Below are positions 36,819-48,269 of a stretch of DNA of 64,000 nucleotides, in pieces. Source of the stretch: Secundilactobacillus hailunensis (lineage in GTDB: Bacteria > Bacillota > Bacilli > Lactobacillales > Lactobacillaceae); assembly GCF_005405185.1 (NCBI RefSeq), contig NZ_BJDO01000002.1, forward strand, positions 1 to 64,000, written 5' to 3'. Both the position numbers and the translations under genes were made by a program. The first letter of the stretch is position 1. Every line of letters begins with the position of its first letter. Below the pieces are notes generated by a model, which worked only from the letters and a program-made list of their open reading frames with translations, was not told where the DNA came from and did no database searches.

Positions 36819-37355
36819 ATGTTTAGTATGCGACCGAAATGGGGATTTGACTGGCACGAATTAATTACGGGTGTTTTAAGCTTGATTGCGGCTTACGTCG
36901 TCGTTGGGATACCGCGAGTCAGTCTGACAGCGATGGCAGTCATTTTTGGCTTTTTAGCGATTCTCAGTGGGCTGACGACGTTATCTGGTGTTAGCAAGCT
37001 GCGGGAATTTGTTGGTAACTGGGCCAATGCGGCCTTGGTGTTTGCCTTGATTGACTTATTGATCGGCGTTTTCTTTATCATTAGACCCAGCAGCGGCATC
37101 GTGGTGCTGGGGTACCTAGTGGCCTTCTGGTTCTTGATCGACGCGGTTGAGCGCTTAATGGTGGTGGGACACCTGCGTGACTTTGGTTCTGGCTATTTTA
37201 TTGCCTCGCTGATTTTAGATATTTTGTCATTGCTCATTGGCATCATGCTGCTGATCAACCCAATCATTGCCATTATGTCGATGACGTGGCTAATTGGGTT
37301 TTACCTGATCGTTTTTGGCATTAATGCGATTATGCTAGCGTTTGCCCGGCGATAA
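36819..37355 (+). CDS. HdeD-like (DUF308) membrane protein
   Basis: 178 residues with six hydrophobic segments arranged as paired repeats (e.g. LIDLLIGVFFIIRPSSG and LDILSLLIGIMLLINP), the pattern of the HdeD/DUF308 family. HdeD is linked to acid resistance in enterobacteria; the role here is unknown. Start: ATG 36819, 9 bases after AAGGAG; a GTG at 36810 abuts that site. It stands alone between the LysR gene and a terminator. Confidence 0.75.
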   Translation: MFSMRPKWGFDWHELITGVLSLIAAYVVVGIPRVSLTAMAVIFGFLAILSGLTTLSGVSKLREFVGNWANAALVFALIDLLIGVFFIIRPSSGIVVLGYLVAFWFLIDAVERLMVVGHLRDFGSGYFIASLILDILSLLIGIMLLINPIIAIMSMTWLIGFYLIVFGINAIMLAFARR

Positions 37356-37383
37356 TTAACGGTTAAAATAGTAATCATAAAGG

Positions 37384-37422
37384 ACTGCCAGTGAGGTTTA
37401 ACTGATTGGCAGTTATTTTTTT
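37384..37422 (+). terminator. Terminator after the DUF308 gene
   Basis: ACTGCCA (37384-37390) pairs with TGGCAGT (37407-37413), followed by TATTTTTTT. Confidence 0.8.
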
Positions 37423-37462
37423 GCAAAACACCCGGTTAAAATTAGTAATGAAACGCCTGGTG

Positions 37463-37471
37463 TGTTAGAAT
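37463..37471 (+). promoter_or_regulatory. Extended -10 promoter of rapZ-yvcK-whiA
   Basis: TGTTAGAAT is an extended -10 element; the -35 region (TTAGTA, 37442-37447) is poor. It lies 35 bases before the rapZ ATG. Confidence 0.45.
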
Positions 37472-37505
37472 GTTTAAATGATTGTATTGATTGGAGATAG
37501 AACGA

Positions 37506-38384
37506 ATGAACGATGATGTACAATTAGTCATTATTTCTGGAATGAGCGGGGCTGGTAAAACAGTTGCCATGCAGGCCTTTGAAGACCTTGGCTATTTTTG
37601 TATCGATAATATGCCGTCGTCATTAATGAGCAAGTTCTGGGAGCTGGTTCAAGAAACCGGCAAAATCAAAAAAGTTGCCGTTGTGATTGATTTACGAACA
37701 AAAGCTTTCTACGACGAAACGTTTCAAATGACGGATGATATTTCAAATCTAAATCGGTCTGACTCAGCTCAAATCGTCTTCTTAGACGCGGATGATGAGA
37801 CGCTGGTTTCACGCTACAAGGAAACCCGCCGTTCCCATCCGCTGGCCCGAAATGGCCGAGTAGTGGACGGCATTAAAGCGGAACGTAAACTATTGGCACC
37901 CCTTAAACAAGCGGCCCAGCTGGTCATTAATACGACACAATTGTCACCGCGTAAGCTGCGGGAAGAAATTTTCCATAACTTTGAAGCGGGCGACATTGAG
38001 AAGTTTCACATTGAACTGATGTCGTTTGGGTTTAAATATGGCTTGCCAATTGATGCTGACATTGTGATGGATGTGCGGTTCTTACCTAATCCGTACTATC
38101 TGCCGGAGCTTAAGAATTTAACCGGCGTCGATCAGCCAGTTTATGATTATGTAATGAAACAGCCGGAAACGGAATCTTTTTATCAGCAATTTTTAGGGTT
38201 ATTAAAATCCACCTTGCCCGGGTATAAACGGGAAGGTAAGAATAATTTAACCATCGCCATTGGCTGCACCGGTGGACAGCACCGGTCAGTAGCCTTGGCT
38301 GAACGGATCGGTAATGCGCTGGGAGAAGATTATCCCGTGCACATTACTCACCGTGATATTTCAAAGCGAAAGGAATCAAATTAA
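37506..38384 (+). CDS. rapZ: RapZ/YvcJ, nucleotide-binding regulator
   Basis: 292 residues. N-terminal P-loop GMSGAGKT, and the C-terminal domain with [15 protein letters not shown] that is conserved in RapZ. In Bacillus YvcJ affects competence; in enterobacteria RapZ governs glucosamine-6-phosphate synthase through small RNAs, a pathway not expected here. Start: ATG 37506, 9 bases after GGAG. It heads the conserved rapZ-yvcK-whiA operon. Confidence 0.93.
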   Translation: MNDDVQLVIISGMSGAGKTVAMQAFEDLGYFCIDNMPSSLMSKFWELVQETGKIKKVAVVIDLRTKAFYDETFQMTDDISNLNRSDSAQIVFLDADDETLVSRYKETRRSHPLARNGRVVDGIKAERKLLAPLKQAAQLVINTTQLSPRKLREEIFHNFEAGDIEKFHIELMSFGFKYGLPIDADIVMDVRFLPNPYYLPELKNLTGVDQPVYDYVMKQPETESFYQQFLGLLKSTLPGYKREGKNNLTIAIGCTGGQHRSVALAERIGNALGEDYPVHITHRDISKRKESN

Positions 38385-38386
38385 CT

Positions 38387-39397
38387 ATGATGGAAGAACG
38401 ACATCAGCCTAAGATCGTGGTGATTGGTGGGGGAACCGGCTTACCAGTCATTCTTCGCAATCTTAAGGAACAAGATGTAGACATCACTGCCGTAGTAACC
38501 GTGGCAGACGATGGTGGCTCATCTGGAATTATTCGCAACTATGTAAACGTGGTGCCACCTGGAGATATTCGTAACGTCGTGGTGTCACTGTCGCAATTGT
38601 CACCATTGATACTGCAGCTGTTTCAGTACCGGTTTGACAGTAAGGATCAATTCTTTGCCGGCCATGCATTAGGTAACCTCGTGATCGCCGCTTTGTCTGA
38701 AATGAAGCACGGTATTTTTGACGCGGTTCAGGAACTCTCAGATATTATGCAGGTCGATGGTCACATTTACCCGGCTGCTAACGAACCGTTGGAGCTCAAC
38801 GCCGAATTTTCTGATGGGTCAACGTTAACCGGCGAATCAGAAATCACGGCTGCTCACAAACTGATCAAACACGTGTGGGTGACTTCCAGCGCCCATAAAG
38901 ATGTCGCGCCCAAGGCCGTGGATGAAGTGATCGACGCCATTATGGATGCGGATCAAATCGTGCTGGGACCGGGGAGTCTATTTACCAGCATTCTGCCTAA
39001 CTTAATGATCGGTAACGTGGGCGATGCGCTGCGTAAGACGCAGGCTGAAGTGGTTTATATTTGCAATATCATGACTCAAAAAGGTGAAACCGAAAAGTTC
39101 ACGGATGCCGACCACGTGCGCGTCTTGAACCAGCACTTAAAACAGCAAGTCATCAATACGGTATTGGTCAACACCCAAAAGGTACCAGATGAATACATTG
39201 ATTACCAACGCTGGAACGAGATGTCCCGCCAAGTGGTCCATGATTTCCACGGGCTACGGGAACAGGGCTGCCGGGTGATCTCTGCCGATTTCCTGGAACT
39301 GCGGGATAACGGGGCCTTTCATAACGGCGAGCTGGTGGTTAACGAACTGATGAACCTGTTGGGGCAGGTCACATCGCGGTCTGCTGAAGGGAGGTAG
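38387..39397 (+). CDS. yvcK: YvcK/GlmR, UDP-GlcNAc-binding regulator of envelope and carbon metabolism
   Basis: 336 residues, CofD-like fold. [14 protein letters not shown] at the N-terminus, the [13 protein letters not shown] block and the [14 protein letters not shown] block match the YvcK/GlmR family, which binds UDP-GlcNAc and sets carbon flow to cell wall. Two ATGs stand in tandem (38387 and 38390); the ribosome site is weak (AAGGA about 13 bases away), consistent with coupling to rapZ, whose stop lies 2 bases before. Confidence 0.92.
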   Translation: MMEERHQPKIVVIGGGTGLPVILRNLKEQDVDITAVVTVADDGGSSGIIRNYVNVVPPGDIRNVVVSLSQLSPLILQLFQYRFDSKDQFFAGHALGNLVIAALSEMKHGIFDAVQELSDIMQVDGHIYPAANEPLELNAEFSDGSTLTGESEITAAHKLIKHVWVTSSAHKDVAPKAVDEVIDAIMDADQIVLGPGSLFTSILPNLMIGNVGDALRKTQAEVVYICNIMTQKGETEKFTDADHVRVLNQHLKQQVINTVLVNTQKVPDEYIDYQRWNEMSRQVVHDFHGLREQGCRVISADFLELRDNGAFHNGELVVNELMNLLGQVTSRSAEGR

Positions 39398-39402
39398 TGC
39401 CA

Positions 39403-40341
39403 ATGTCATATGCCAGTGAAGTCAAAAAAGAGCTGACGACACTTGTTGTTCATCGTGACAATGCCAAGGCTGAATTGATTGCTTTGATTCGGATGAATGG
39501 GTCGATTGCGATTTCTAATCACCACTTTGTCCTCAACATTCAAACCGAGAATCCGGCTATTTCACGGCGAATTTACCAACTTTTGAAGCAGTTTTACGAT
39601 GTGGAAAGTGAGTTAATGGTCCGGCGTAAGATGAAGCTCAAGAAGAACAACCTGTACATTGTCCGGGTGAACGAAGGTACCGATAAAGTTTTGGCTGACC
39701 TCGGTATTTTTAAGGATGGTCAGCTGACTGAAAAAGTGTCGCCTGAACTGTTAAAAAGCGACGGTCAGGTTCGGTCGTATTTAAGAGGCGCTTTTTTGGC
39801 TGGTGGATCAGTTAATAATCCAGAAACGTCGCGTTATCATTTGGAAATCTATTCCGTATATGAAGACCATAATCAGATGATTGCGGACATGATCAATCAC
39901 TATGATTTAAATGCCCGGACGACAGCTCGGCGCGGCGGTTTTATTACCTACATTAAAGAGGGCGAGCGGATTGCTGACTTTCTTTCCTTAATTGGAGCTT
40001 CTAGTGCCATGCTTAAATTTGAAGACGTGCGTATCATGCGTGATATGCGCAATTCAGTGAACCGGCTGGTCAACTGCGAAAATGCCAATATGGATAAAGT
40101 GGCTAACGCATCGACCAAACAGATTGAAAACATTAAGTTTATTCAATCAACGGTGGGCTTAGACCAACTGCCACCTAAATTACGGGAAGTGGCTGAGATT
40201 CGGATGGCCAATAGCGAAGTCAGTTTGAAAGAACTGGGGGCCATGCTGCCCAGCGGCGCTATTTCAAAATCTGGCATCAATCATCGACTCCGTAAGATTA
40301 GCGACTACGCAGATAGTTTAAGAACAGCTAAAGTAGTATAG
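39403..40341 (+). CDS. whiA: WhiA, DNA-binding protein
   Basis: 312 residues. N-terminal LAGLIDADG-like homing-endonuclease fold ([17 protein letters not shown] region), C-terminal helix-turn-helix ([26 protein letters not shown], given in parts). In Firmicutes WhiA binds DNA and affects division and chromosome segregation. Start: ATG 39403, 8 bases after GGGAGG; a GTG at 39397 is too near. It is the last gene of the operon. Confidence 0.93.
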   Translation: MSYASEVKKELTTLVVHRDNAKAELIALIRMNGSIAISNHHFVLNIQTENPAISRRIYQLLKQFYDVESELMVRRKMKLKKNNLYIVRVNEGTDKVLADLGIFKDGQLTEKVSPELLKSDGQVRSYLRGAFLAGGSVNNPETSRYHLEIYSVYEDHNQMIADMINHYDLNARTTARRGGFITYIKEGERIADFLSLIGASSAMLKFEDVRIMRDMRNSVNRLVNCENANMDKVANASTKQIENIKFIQSTVGLDQLPPKLREVAEIRMANSEVSLKELGAMLPSGAISKSGINHRLRKISDYADSLRTAKVV

Positions 40342-40375
40342 AAAAAAGGCGAATTCCTAGGAATTCGCCTTTTTT
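40342..40375. terminator. Bidirectional terminator between whiA and clpP
   Basis: AAAAAAGGCGAATTCC (40342-40357) pairs perfectly with GGAATTCGCCTTTTTT (40360-40375). It serves both convergent genes and starts directly after the whiA stop. Confidence 0.92.
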
Positions 40376-40391
40376 GGTACGTCTTTAAAAA

Positions 40392-40985
40392 TTATTTACG
40401 ATCCTTTGTGCTGGTCATAATTGAATCAATCAGACCATAATCAACCGCTTCTTGAGCCGTTAAGTAATGGTCACGTTCAGTATCAGCGTTAACTCGCTCA
40501 ATTGGTTGACCAGAATTATCGGCTAAGATCTTGCTGATCATCTTACGAGCCTTCAAGATTTCTTCAGCCGCAATTTCGATTTCAGTTTGTTGACCTTGAG
40601 CACCACCAGATGGTTGGTGAATCAAGACTTGTGAGTGTGGCAATGCAAACCGCTTGCCCTTGGCACCAGAAGATGCCAGAACACTAGCCATTGATGCCGC
40701 CATACCAGTAACGATGGTTTGAACATCAGACTGGATGAAGTTCATGGTATCGTAAATCGCCATACCAGAAGTGATGACACCACCTGGAGAGTTGATGTAT
40801 AAGTAAATATCTTTCGTAGAATCTTGCGCATCCAAGAACAAGAGTTGGGCAATAATGGCGTTTGCCATATCGTCTTCAATTGGACCGGAGAGCATGATAA
40901 TTCTATCCTTTAATAGGCGAGAGTAAATATCATAAGCACGTTCGCCACGGGAAGATTGTTCAATAACCGTTGGGACTAAGTTCAT
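40392..40985 (-). CDS. clpP: ATP-dependent Clp protease proteolytic subunit
   Basis: 197 residues. Serine protease barrel that degrades proteins fed by Clp ATPases. Catalytic S98 (GMAASMAS), H123 (HSQVLIHQP) and the aspartate near 172 are present. AAGGAGG precedes the ATG on the minus strand. A CtsR direct repeat lies about 70 bases upstream over the -35, so heat and protein-damage induction is likely. Confidence 0.97.
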   Translation of the reverse strand: MNLVPTVIEQSSRGERAYDIYSRLLKDRIIMLSGPIEDDMANAIIAQLLFLDAQDSTKDIYLYINSPGGVITSGMAIYDTMNFIQSDVQTIVTGMAASMASVLASSGAKGKRFALPHSQVLIHQPSGGAQGQQTEIEIAAEEILKARKMISKILADNSGQPIERVNADTERDHYLTAQEAVDYGLIDSIMTSTKDRK

Positions 40986-41042
40986 AGTCTTGCAGCCTCC
41001 TTATGATCTATATTGGATTAGTCATTTGACTAACTATTTTGT

Positions 41043-41072
41043 AGTTTAACCTAAAGGTCAAGAAAGGTCAAA
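41043..41072 (-). promoter_or_regulatory. CtsR operator and promoter of clpP
   Basis: GGTCAAG-AAA-GGTCAAA (41056-41072, plus strand) is the CtsR heptad direct repeat with one mismatch. On the minus strand TTGACC (41071-41066), 17 bases, TAAACT (41048-41043) form the promoter, so the repressor site covers the -35. Confidence 0.85.
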
Positions 41073-41196
41073 CAAAATCACTTCGTTTATAAAAGTCAGC
41101 TTGTTTGGCGCAATGCCCACGTTTAGGATAACATATTTTGAACAAATCTAGCGAACGGACGCTCTTATCAATCGGTTTTTCATGACATGACTTGAT

Positions 41197-41225
41197 TTGA
41201 CACGGTCTGAATAGGTTCGCATACT
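41197..41225 (+). promoter_or_regulatory. Promoter of the TSUP exporter gene
   Basis: TTGACA (41197-41202), 17 bases, CATACT (41220-41225). Nothing else was recognised between the CtsR site and this promoter. Confidence 0.6.
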
Positions 41226-41261
41226 AGAAAATAAATTAACTGTTTAGCAGGGGGAAAGTGT

Positions 41262-41978
41262 ATGACGTGGTTACTGATTGTATTGCCAGCATTACTAGCT
41301 GGTTTAATTCAAGGGATGACGGGTTTTGGCGCCGTGATTATTATGATGATCTTCTTTCCATCGATTTTGCCAATGGCGCAGGCTGCCGGAATTGGCGGAA
41401 TCATCATGTTGCCTAGTGAAATTGCGTTAGCCTTTCATTACCGGCACGCTTTCAAAGTTAAACGAGTGCTGCCGGCGCTTATCGTGTATGCGGTAGTGGC
41501 AACCTGGTCTGTGCAGTTAGGTAAAGTATTAGATACACATGTTTTACGGTTGATGTTAGGGGTGTTATTAATCGCGCTTTGTATCTACTTCTTGGCCTCT
41601 AAAAATGCGGATAGCCGCCATTATCCTTGGTATGTTGCCATTTTATTTATGATTATTTCAGGGTTCTTCAGTGGGTTGTTTGGCATCGGCGGGCCGTTAA
41701 TGGCGCTCTATTTTCTGTCACTGTCCAAATCAATGCCGGAATATCTTGCTAACATTCAAGGCTTCTTCTTATTAGATGGCCTTTATATTACCAGTGTTCG
41801 GGTAATCAGTGGTATTTTAGTCGCTCGGCTGGTGCCCTATATCTTAGCCGGCATGTTGGCTGGGGTAATTGGCACAATGGTGGCTTCCCGCTTATCCAAC
41901 CGGTGGAATCTGGCGACAATCAAGCCCTGGATCTACCGCTTTATCGGGTTAGCAGGACTTTATTATTTGTTCTTTTAG
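41262..41978 (+). CDS. TauE/SafE (TSUP) family membrane exporter
   Basis: 238 residues with about eight membrane helices. The N-terminal GLIQGMTGFGAVI and the internal repeat GFFSGLFGIGGPLMALY are the paired hallmark loops of TSUP proteins, which export sulfite, sulfonates or related anions. The substrate is not visible. GGGGGAAAG precedes the ATG. Single gene with its own promoter and terminator. Confidence 0.87.
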   Translation: MTWLLIVLPALLAGLIQGMTGFGAVIIMMIFFPSILPMAQAAGIGGIIMLPSEIALAFHYRHAFKVKRVLPALIVYAVVATWSVQLGKVLDTHVLRLMLGVLLIALCIYFLASKNADSRHYPWYVAILFMIISGFFSGLFGIGGPLMALYFLSLSKSMPEYLANIQGFFLLDGLYITSVRVISGILVARLVPYILAGMLAGVIGTMVASRLSNRWNLATIKPWIYRFIGLAGLYYLFF

Positions 41979-41985
41979 TGAGTGC

Positions 41986-42021
41986 AAAAAACAGACTACC
42001 GATTTCGGTAGTCTGTTTTTT
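41986..42021. terminator. Bidirectional terminator between the TSUP gene and tRNA-Arg
   Basis: AAAAAACAGACTACCGA (41986-42002) is complementary to TCGGTAGTCTGTTTTTT (42005-42021). It ends both converging transcripts. Confidence 0.9.
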
Positions 42022-42041
42022 CATAACGTTAATTCTTCTGA

Positions 42042-42113
42042 TGCGCCCGGGGGGAATCGAACCCTCATTTCAAGAACCGGAATCTTACGTGCGATCCATT
42101 ACACTACGGGCGC
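42042..42113 (-). tRNA. tRNA-Arg (anticodon CCG)
   Basis: 72 bases on the minus strand. Acceptor GCGCCCG pairs with CGGGCGC, discriminator A, CCA not encoded. Anticodon stem TAAGA/TCTTG with loop TTCCGGT gives anticodon CCG (reads CGG). T loop TTCGATT is present. The T stem GAGGG/CCCCC contains one A-C mismatch. Confidence 0.93.
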
Positions 42114-42139
42114 ATATATCTGCTTTACAACACTAGAAT

Positions 42140-42168
42140 ACTATACCTGAATTTGTATATAAATTCAA
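42140..42168 (-). promoter_or_regulatory. Promoter of tRNA-Arg
   Basis: On the minus strand TTGAAT (42168-42163), 17 bases, TATAGT (42145-42140), about 27 bases before the tRNA. Confidence 0.7.
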
Positions 42169-42225
42169 GGGGAAATCCAATAATTGCTATAGCATTGATG
42201 TGATATTAGAAACTTGGTAAGTTGT

Positions 42226-42254
42226 TTGCATTTAACTAGGCCCCCTGCTATAAT
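42226..42254 (+). promoter_or_regulatory. Promoter of the cggR glycolytic operon
   Basis: TTGCAT (42226-42231), 17 bases, TATAAT (42249-42254) with an extended TG two bases before the -10. A strong promoter about 110 bases before cggR. Confidence 0.8.
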
Positions 42255-42318
42255 CTTGTTTGTGGGTAATGATAAGTGCCCATTAAATTTTGACCTGCAT
42301 GGGTCACATTACGTCACT

Positions 42319-42339
42319 ATGGGACATATACTGTCCCAT
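42319..42339 (+). promoter_or_regulatory. Candidate CggR operator
   Basis: ATGGGACA (42319-42326), TATAC, TGTCCCAT (42332-42339) form a perfect palindrome. GGGAC is the core of known CggR operators. It lies downstream of the promoter, where a roadblock repressor would act. A related GGGTCAC is at 42301. Confidence 0.65.
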
Positions 42340-42365
42340 CTGATGGTGGAGAGTTGGTTAAAACT

Positions 42366-43394
42366 ATGGATCTTGAGTGGAAATGGGTGAATGCGGTTGT
42401 TCCGAAAATGACCCAGAAACTGCTCAGACGCTATTCGCTGCTGTTGATGATTCGACAGACACAGCCGGTTGGCCGCCGCTCTTTGGCTGAACGATTGGCG
42501 CTTACCGAACGAACGGTGAGGACTGACCTCGACAGTTTACTGGACACTGGATTAGTCTCAATGCAGACTAACGGTGTGTGGCTGACTGATGATGGCCAGA
42601 CGGCGATTCTGAATTTGCAGCCACTGGTAGCAGATCTAACGGGTCTTCGTAAGAAGGAGACACAGCTCAAAACCCGGCTTGGCTTAAAGGATTGTCTGAT
42701 CGTTTCTGGTGATTCAGATGATCGCCCAGACGTTAAACGAACGATGGGTGAAGCTGCTAACGATTTACTGCGGCAGCAGCTGCCAACTGGTGAAAGCGTT
42801 GTTGCCGTCATGGGTGGGACCACAATGGCCGCTGTCGCCGAAACGCTATCAGCCACGTTAGCTGATAACCGGCAATTAACCTTTGTGCCGGCTCGGGGCG
42901 GCATGGGTGAGTCCCCTAAGATTCAGGCCAATACGGTCTGTGCGCGAATGGCTGAAGCAACCAATGGTCATTTTCAAGCACTGTATTTACCCGAGTTAAG
43001 TTCCAAATTAGCATCAACCTCATTACGTCAGGAACCAGCTATTGCACAGACCCTTGATTTGATCGACCATGCCAACGTGGCGATTCATTGTGTGGGCGAC
43101 GCAATGGCAATGGCCAAACGGCGTCAAATGTCCGCTGAGGTAACGGCAACGTTAGTTAACCGGCACGCGGTTGGGGAAGCTTTTGGTGATTTCTTTGATC
43201 GAAATGGTCAAATCGTTTACCGGGTTCCCAAACTAGGCTTGTCGATCTCGGATCTGGATCGCATGGATCTGGTCGTTGCAGTTGCTGGTGGCCACAGTAA
43301 GGCTGCCGCAGTTGAGGCATATTTCAAAATTCCTCCGGCTAAAACATTTTTAATCACGGACGAAGGATTAGCTGACATGATTTTAAAGAAGTGA
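42366..43394 (+). CDS. cggR: CggR, central glycolytic genes regulator (SorC family)
   Basis: 342 residues. N-terminal helix-turn-helix (GRRSLAERLALTERTVRTDL) and a C-terminal sugar-phosphate-binding SorC domain (AVMGGTTMAAVAE, FVPARGGMGES blocks). It represses the gap operon until fructose-1,6-bisphosphate rises. The start is uncertain: ATG 42366 fits the family N-terminus but lies 14 bases after GGAGAG, while TTG 42354 is only a few bases after it. First gene of cggR-gap-pgk-tpiA-eno. Confidence 0.9.
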   Translation: MDLEWKWVNAVVPKMTQKLLRRYSLLLMIRQTQPVGRRSLAERLALTERTVRTDLDSLLDTGLVSMQTNGVWLTDDGQTAILNLQPLVADLTGLRKKETQLKTRLGLKDCLIVSGDSDDRPDVKRTMGEAANDLLRQQLPTGESVVAVMGGTTMAAVAETLSATLADNRQLTFVPARGGMGESPKIQANTVCARMAEATNGHFQALYLPELSSKLASTSLRQEPAIAQTLDLIDHANVAIHCVGDAMAMAKRRQMSAEVTATLVNRHAVGEAFGDFFDRNGQIVYRVPKLGLSISDLDRMDLVVAVAGGHSKAAAVEAYFKIPPAKTFLITDEGLADMILKK

Positions 43395-43460
43395 TACTAT
43401 ATACTAGTGTCGCTGTTTAAAATAATTATTTTTTAACTTCCTAAGGAGGAAAACACAGTT

Positions 43461-44471
43461 ATGACTGTAAAAATTGGTATTAACGGTTTTGGCCGTATTG
43501 GACGTTTAGCATTCAAGCGGATCCACGAACTTCATTCTAACGACATCGAAGTAACAGCAATCAATGATTTGACTACTCCTTCAATGCTGGCATACCTTCT
43601 CAAGTATGATTCAACACATGGTCGTTTCCCTGGCGAAGTTTCAGCAACTGATAAAGGTATCGTTGTTGACGGCAAGGAAATCCCTGTATATGCAGAACCA
43701 AAGGCACAAAACATTCCTTGGGTTAAAAACGACGGGGTTGACTTTGTTCTCGAATGTACTGGTTTTTACACTTCAGCAGAAAAGTCACAAGCTCACTTGG
43801 ACGCCGGTGCAAAGCGTGTCTTAGTTTCAGCTCCTGCAGGTGACATTCGTACTGTTGTTCCAGGTGTTAACTTGGATACCTTAAAGGCTGATGACAAGAT
43901 TGTTTCAGCTGGTTCATGCACAACCAACTGCTTGGCACCATTAGCTTACTTCATGAACGAAGAATTCGGCATCAAAGTAGGTACTATGACTACTATCCAT
44001 GCCTTTACTTCAACTCAACAAATTCTTGATGGCCCTCGCGGTAAAAAGATGCGTAACAACCGTACTGCAAGCATCAACACGATTCCTCATTCAACTGGTG
44101 CAGCTAAGGCTATTGGCTTAGTTATCCCAGAATTGAATGGTAAATTACAAGGCCACGCACAACGTGTTGCCGTTGTTGATGGTTCATTGACTGAATTAGT
44201 TGCTATCTTGAACAAGAAGGTTACAGCTGACGAAGTTAACGCAGCAATCAAGAAGCACACTGTTGACAACGATGCCTTTGGTTACAACGATGACGAAATC
44301 GTTTCAACCGACATCATTGACGACCCTCATGGTTCAGTATTTGACCCAACTCAAACTGAAGTTACCTCTGCTGGCGACGCTCAATTAGTTAAGACTGTTG
44401 CTTGGTACGATAACGAATGGGGCTTCACTTGCAACATGGTTCGTACCTTGTTGAAGTTTGCTTCACTTTAA
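43461..44471 (+). CDS. gap: Glyceraldehyde-3-phosphate dehydrogenase
   Basis: 336 residues. NAD-binding [10 protein letters not shown], catalytic C153 in [10 protein letters not shown], and WYDNEWGF are present. Oxidises glyceraldehyde-3-phosphate to 1,3-bisphosphoglycerate. AAGGAGGAAAA precedes the ATG, an excellent site. Codon use is strongly biased to a few codons, as in very highly expressed genes. An intercistronic hairpin follows. Confidence 0.98.
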   Translation: MTVKIGINGFGRIGRLAFKRIHELHSNDIEVTAINDLTTPSMLAYLLKYDSTHGRFPGEVSATDKGIVVDGKEIPVYAEPKAQNIPWVKNDGVDFVLECTGFYTSAEKSQAHLDAGAKRVLVSAPAGDIRTVVPGVNLDTLKADDKIVSAGSCTTNCLAPLAYFMNEEFGIKVGTMTTIHAFTSTQQILDGPRGKKMRNNRTASINTIPHSTGAAKAIGLVIPELNGKLQGHAQRVAVVDGSLTELVAILNKKVTADEVNAAIKKHTVDNDAFGYNDDEIVSTDIIDDPHGSVFDPTQTEVTSAGDAQLVKTVAWYDNEWGFTCNMVRTLLKFASL

Positions 44472-44489
44472 TATTAATTAGAAAAAACT

Positions 44490-44523
44490 AAAAGGCGGAG
44501 GAGGGAGACTTTCTCCGCCTTTT
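44490..44523 (+). terminator. Intercistronic hairpin/terminator between gap and pgk
   Basis: AAAAGGCGGAG (44490-44500) pairs with CTCCGCCTTTT (44513-44523). It may end part of the transcripts or stabilise the gap 3' end, giving gap more mRNA than pgk. Confidence 0.75.
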
Positions 44524-44587
44524 ACAACAATTGACTTGTACCATAGGTCACAATGATCAACTTGATATAAATCAGGAGGACTTAAAA

Positions 44588-45790
44588 TTGGCTAAATTAA
44601 CTGTTTCAGATTTAGATTTAAAGGACAAAAAAGTTTTAATGCGCGTGGACTTTAACGTGCCGATCAAAAACGGTGTCATTGGTAACGATAACCGGATCGT
44701 TGCTGCATTACCAACCATCAAATACGTTATCGAACATGATGGTAAGGCCATCTTGCTTTCTCACCTTGGCCGGGTTAAGTCAGAAGACGACAAGCCAGGT
44801 TTGTCAATGCGTCCAGTTGCAGAACGGCTTTCTAACTTGCTGAACAAGCCCGTTACCTTCGTTCCCGTAACTGAAGGCAAACAGCTTGAAGATGCCATCA
44901 ACAACATGAATGACGGTGATGTTTTAGTTATGGAAAACACCCGTTACGAAGATGTTAAGAACGGCGAACAAGTTAAGCGCGAATCAAAGAACGATCCAGC
45001 CTTAGGTAAGTACTGGGCATCACTTGGCGACGTCTTTATCAACGACGCCTTCGGTACTGCTCACCGTCAACATGCTTCTAACGTTGGTATCGCTTCTAAC
45101 ATGCCACAAACCGCTGCTGGTTTCTTGATGGAAAAGGAAATCAAGTTTATCGGTGGTGCCGTTTCTCACCCAGCTCACCCATTCGTTGCTATCTTAGGTG
45201 GTGCTAAGGTTTCTGATAAGATCGGTGTTATTGACAACTTATTAGACAAAGCTGACAAGGTTATCATCGGTGGTGGTATGACTTACACCTTCTACGCTGC
45301 AAAGGGTATGAAGATTGGTAACTCATTAGTTGAAAAAGACAAGATTGATTTAGCTAAAGAGATCATGGACAAGGCTGGCGACAAGTTAGTATTGCCTGTT
45401 GATTCCGTTGTTGCTGAGAAGTTCGATAACGATGCTGCTCACAAGACTGTCGACGGCGACATTCCTGATGGCTACATGGCATTGGATATCGGACCTAAGT
45501 CAGTAAAGGCTTTCGAAGACGTTTTGAAGTCAGCTAAGTTAGTTGTTTGGAACGGGCCTATGGGTGTGTTCGAAATGAGCAACTACGCTGAAGGAACCCT
45601 TGAAATCGGTAAGTACTTGGGTACTTTGACTGATGCCACAACCATTGTCGGTGGCGGTGACTCAACTGCTGCTGTTCAACAACTTGGCGTTGGCGACAAG
45701 CTGACCCATATCTCTACCGGTGGTGGTGCTTCATTGGAATACCTTGAAGGTAAGACTTTACCTGGTATTGCTGCTATCAGCGAAAAGTAA
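44588..45790 (+). CDS. pgk: Phosphoglycerate kinase
   Basis: 400 residues. Transfers phosphate from 1,3-bisphosphoglycerate to ADP. RVDFNVP, the [11 protein letters not shown] block and the C-terminal GGGDSTAAV nucleotide-binding loop are seen. Start: TTG 44588, 8 bases after AGGAGG, gives the usual (M)AKLTVSDL; a longer frame upstream runs through the hairpin region. Codon bias as in gap. Confidence 0.98.
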   Translation: MAKLTVSDLDLKDKKVLMRVDFNVPIKNGVIGNDNRIVAALPTIKYVIEHDGKAILLSHLGRVKSEDDKPGLSMRPVAERLSNLLNKPVTFVPVTEGKQLEDAINNMNDGDVLVMENTRYEDVKNGEQVKRESKNDPALGKYWASLGDVFINDAFGTAHRQHASNVGIASNMPQTAAGFLMEKEIKFIGGAVSHPAHPFVAILGGAKVSDKIGVIDNLLDKADKVIIGGGMTYTFYAAKGMKIGNSLVEKDKIDLAKEIMDKAGDKLVLPVDSVVAEKFDNDAAHKTVDGDIPDGYMALDIGPKSVKAFEDVLKSAKLVVWNGPMGVFEMSNYAEGTLEIGKYLGTLTDATTIVGGGDSTAAVQQLGVGDKLTHISTGGGASLEYLEGKTLPGIAAISEK

Positions 45791-45797
45791 ATCAACT

Positions 45798-45838
45798 AAA
45801 GAAGCTGGGATGATCGTCCCGGCTTCTTTGCTAGTTTT
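45798..45838 (+). terminator. Hairpin after pgk
   Basis: AAAGAAGCTGGGA (45798-45810) pairs with TCCCGGCTTCTTT (45817-45829); T run after GCTAG is displaced, so it may be a partial terminator. Confidence 0.6.
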
Positions 45839-45947
45839 TAGTTGTTAAGCTGATTTCTAAAAATGGCGATTAACTTCACTAGCTAAAACGGTTTCATTTC
45901 GATAGAATGGTGTTGTGTTTAAATGACTGAACAAAGGAGCGTTAACT

Positions 45948-46703
45948 GTGCGGATACCACTGATTGCGGGTAATTGGAAGATGAATAAGTCTGTCGATGA
46001 CGCCCGCTCGTTTATGCAAATTGTGTCAGATCAGCTGCCTGAACCGGATCAAGTTGAAACGGCGATCGCAGCACCGGCTATTTTATTAGAAACGATGATT
46101 GAAGCTAATGGGGCAAAACGATTAAGAATTAGTGCTGAAAATTGCTACTATGAGGATGCTGGTGCGTTTACCGGTGAAACCTCACCGCAGGCACTGGCTA
46201 AGATGGGCATTCCATACGTCATTGTCGGCCATTCTGAGCGGCGGAGTTATTTTAACGAAACCGATGATATTATTAACCGAAAAGTCCACGCGGTTTATCG
46301 CAATCACATGACACCGATCTTGTGCTGTGATGAAACGATGGGACGTTTGGAAGCCGGCGAAAAGATCCACTGGGTGGTCAGTCAAGTGACCGGTGCCTTA
46401 AAGGACATCACCGATGCTCAGGCGCGTCAGTTAGTGATTGCCTATGAACCTAGCTGGGCCATTGGCAGCGGTAAATCTGCTTCGGCTGATCAGGCTGAAG
46501 AGGGCTGCTACCTTATTCGCCAGACGGTTGCTGATTTATATGGTGACGATGTTGCTAACCAGATGCGGGTTTTATATGGCGGCAGTGTTAATCCAGAAAA
46601 TATTTCTCAGATTATGGCGAAGCAAAATATCGATGGTGTTTTGGCTGGTGGTGCGAGTCTGGACCCGGAAACATTTTTACAATTGGTCCACTACCAAAAA
46701 TAA
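45948..46703 (+). CDS. tpiA: Triosephosphate isomerase
   Basis: 251 residues. Interconverts dihydroxyacetone phosphate and glyceraldehyde-3-phosphate. N-terminal GNWKMNKS (catalytic Lys), VGHSERR (catalytic His) and [11 protein letters not shown] (catalytic Glu) are present. GTG start with AAAGGAG before it. Its codon use is ordinary, unlike gap, pgk and eno around it. Confidence 0.98.
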   Translation: MRIPLIAGNWKMNKSVDDARSFMQIVSDQLPEPDQVETAIAAPAILLETMIEANGAKRLRISAENCYYEDAGAFTGETSPQALAKMGIPYVIVGHSERRSYFNETDDIINRKVHAVYRNHMTPILCCDETMGRLEAGEKIHWVVSQVTGALKDITDAQARQLVIAYEPSWAIGSGKSASADQAEEGCYLIRQTVADLYGDDVANQMRVLYGGSVNPENISQIMAKQNIDGVLAGGASLDPETFLQLVHYQK

Positions 46704-46787
46704 ACTCAAATAGTAATTGCAAGTTCAAAGGTAAACTAATAGAATAGACTGCGGGGAATTGTTTCCCGCTAGGATAAACTTTCATAA

Positions 46788-48119
<1,332 letters not shown>

Positions 48120-48159
48120 TAAATGAATTGAGGCAGCTTGTCTCGATTCCATAAATTAA

Positions 48160-48203
48160 GGGTTCTCAAATGATGACTAACATCGTTTGAGAACCCTTTT
48201 TTT
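48160..48203 (+). terminator. Terminator after eno
   Basis: GGGTTCTCAAA (48160-48170) pairs with TTTGAGAACCC (48186-48196), followed by seven T. It ends the glycolytic operon. Confidence 0.92.
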
Positions 48204-48269
48204 ATTTCTAATTTAAATCGGCTGATTTTGCGTAGTTAATGGCATCACTAGAAAGGAGAACAATACGCA

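Noticed and set aside
42354-42365. TTG 42354 as the cggR start.
   Set aside because: Too close to GGAGAG and adds residues not typical of CggR; kept only as an alternative because the ATG is rather far from the site.
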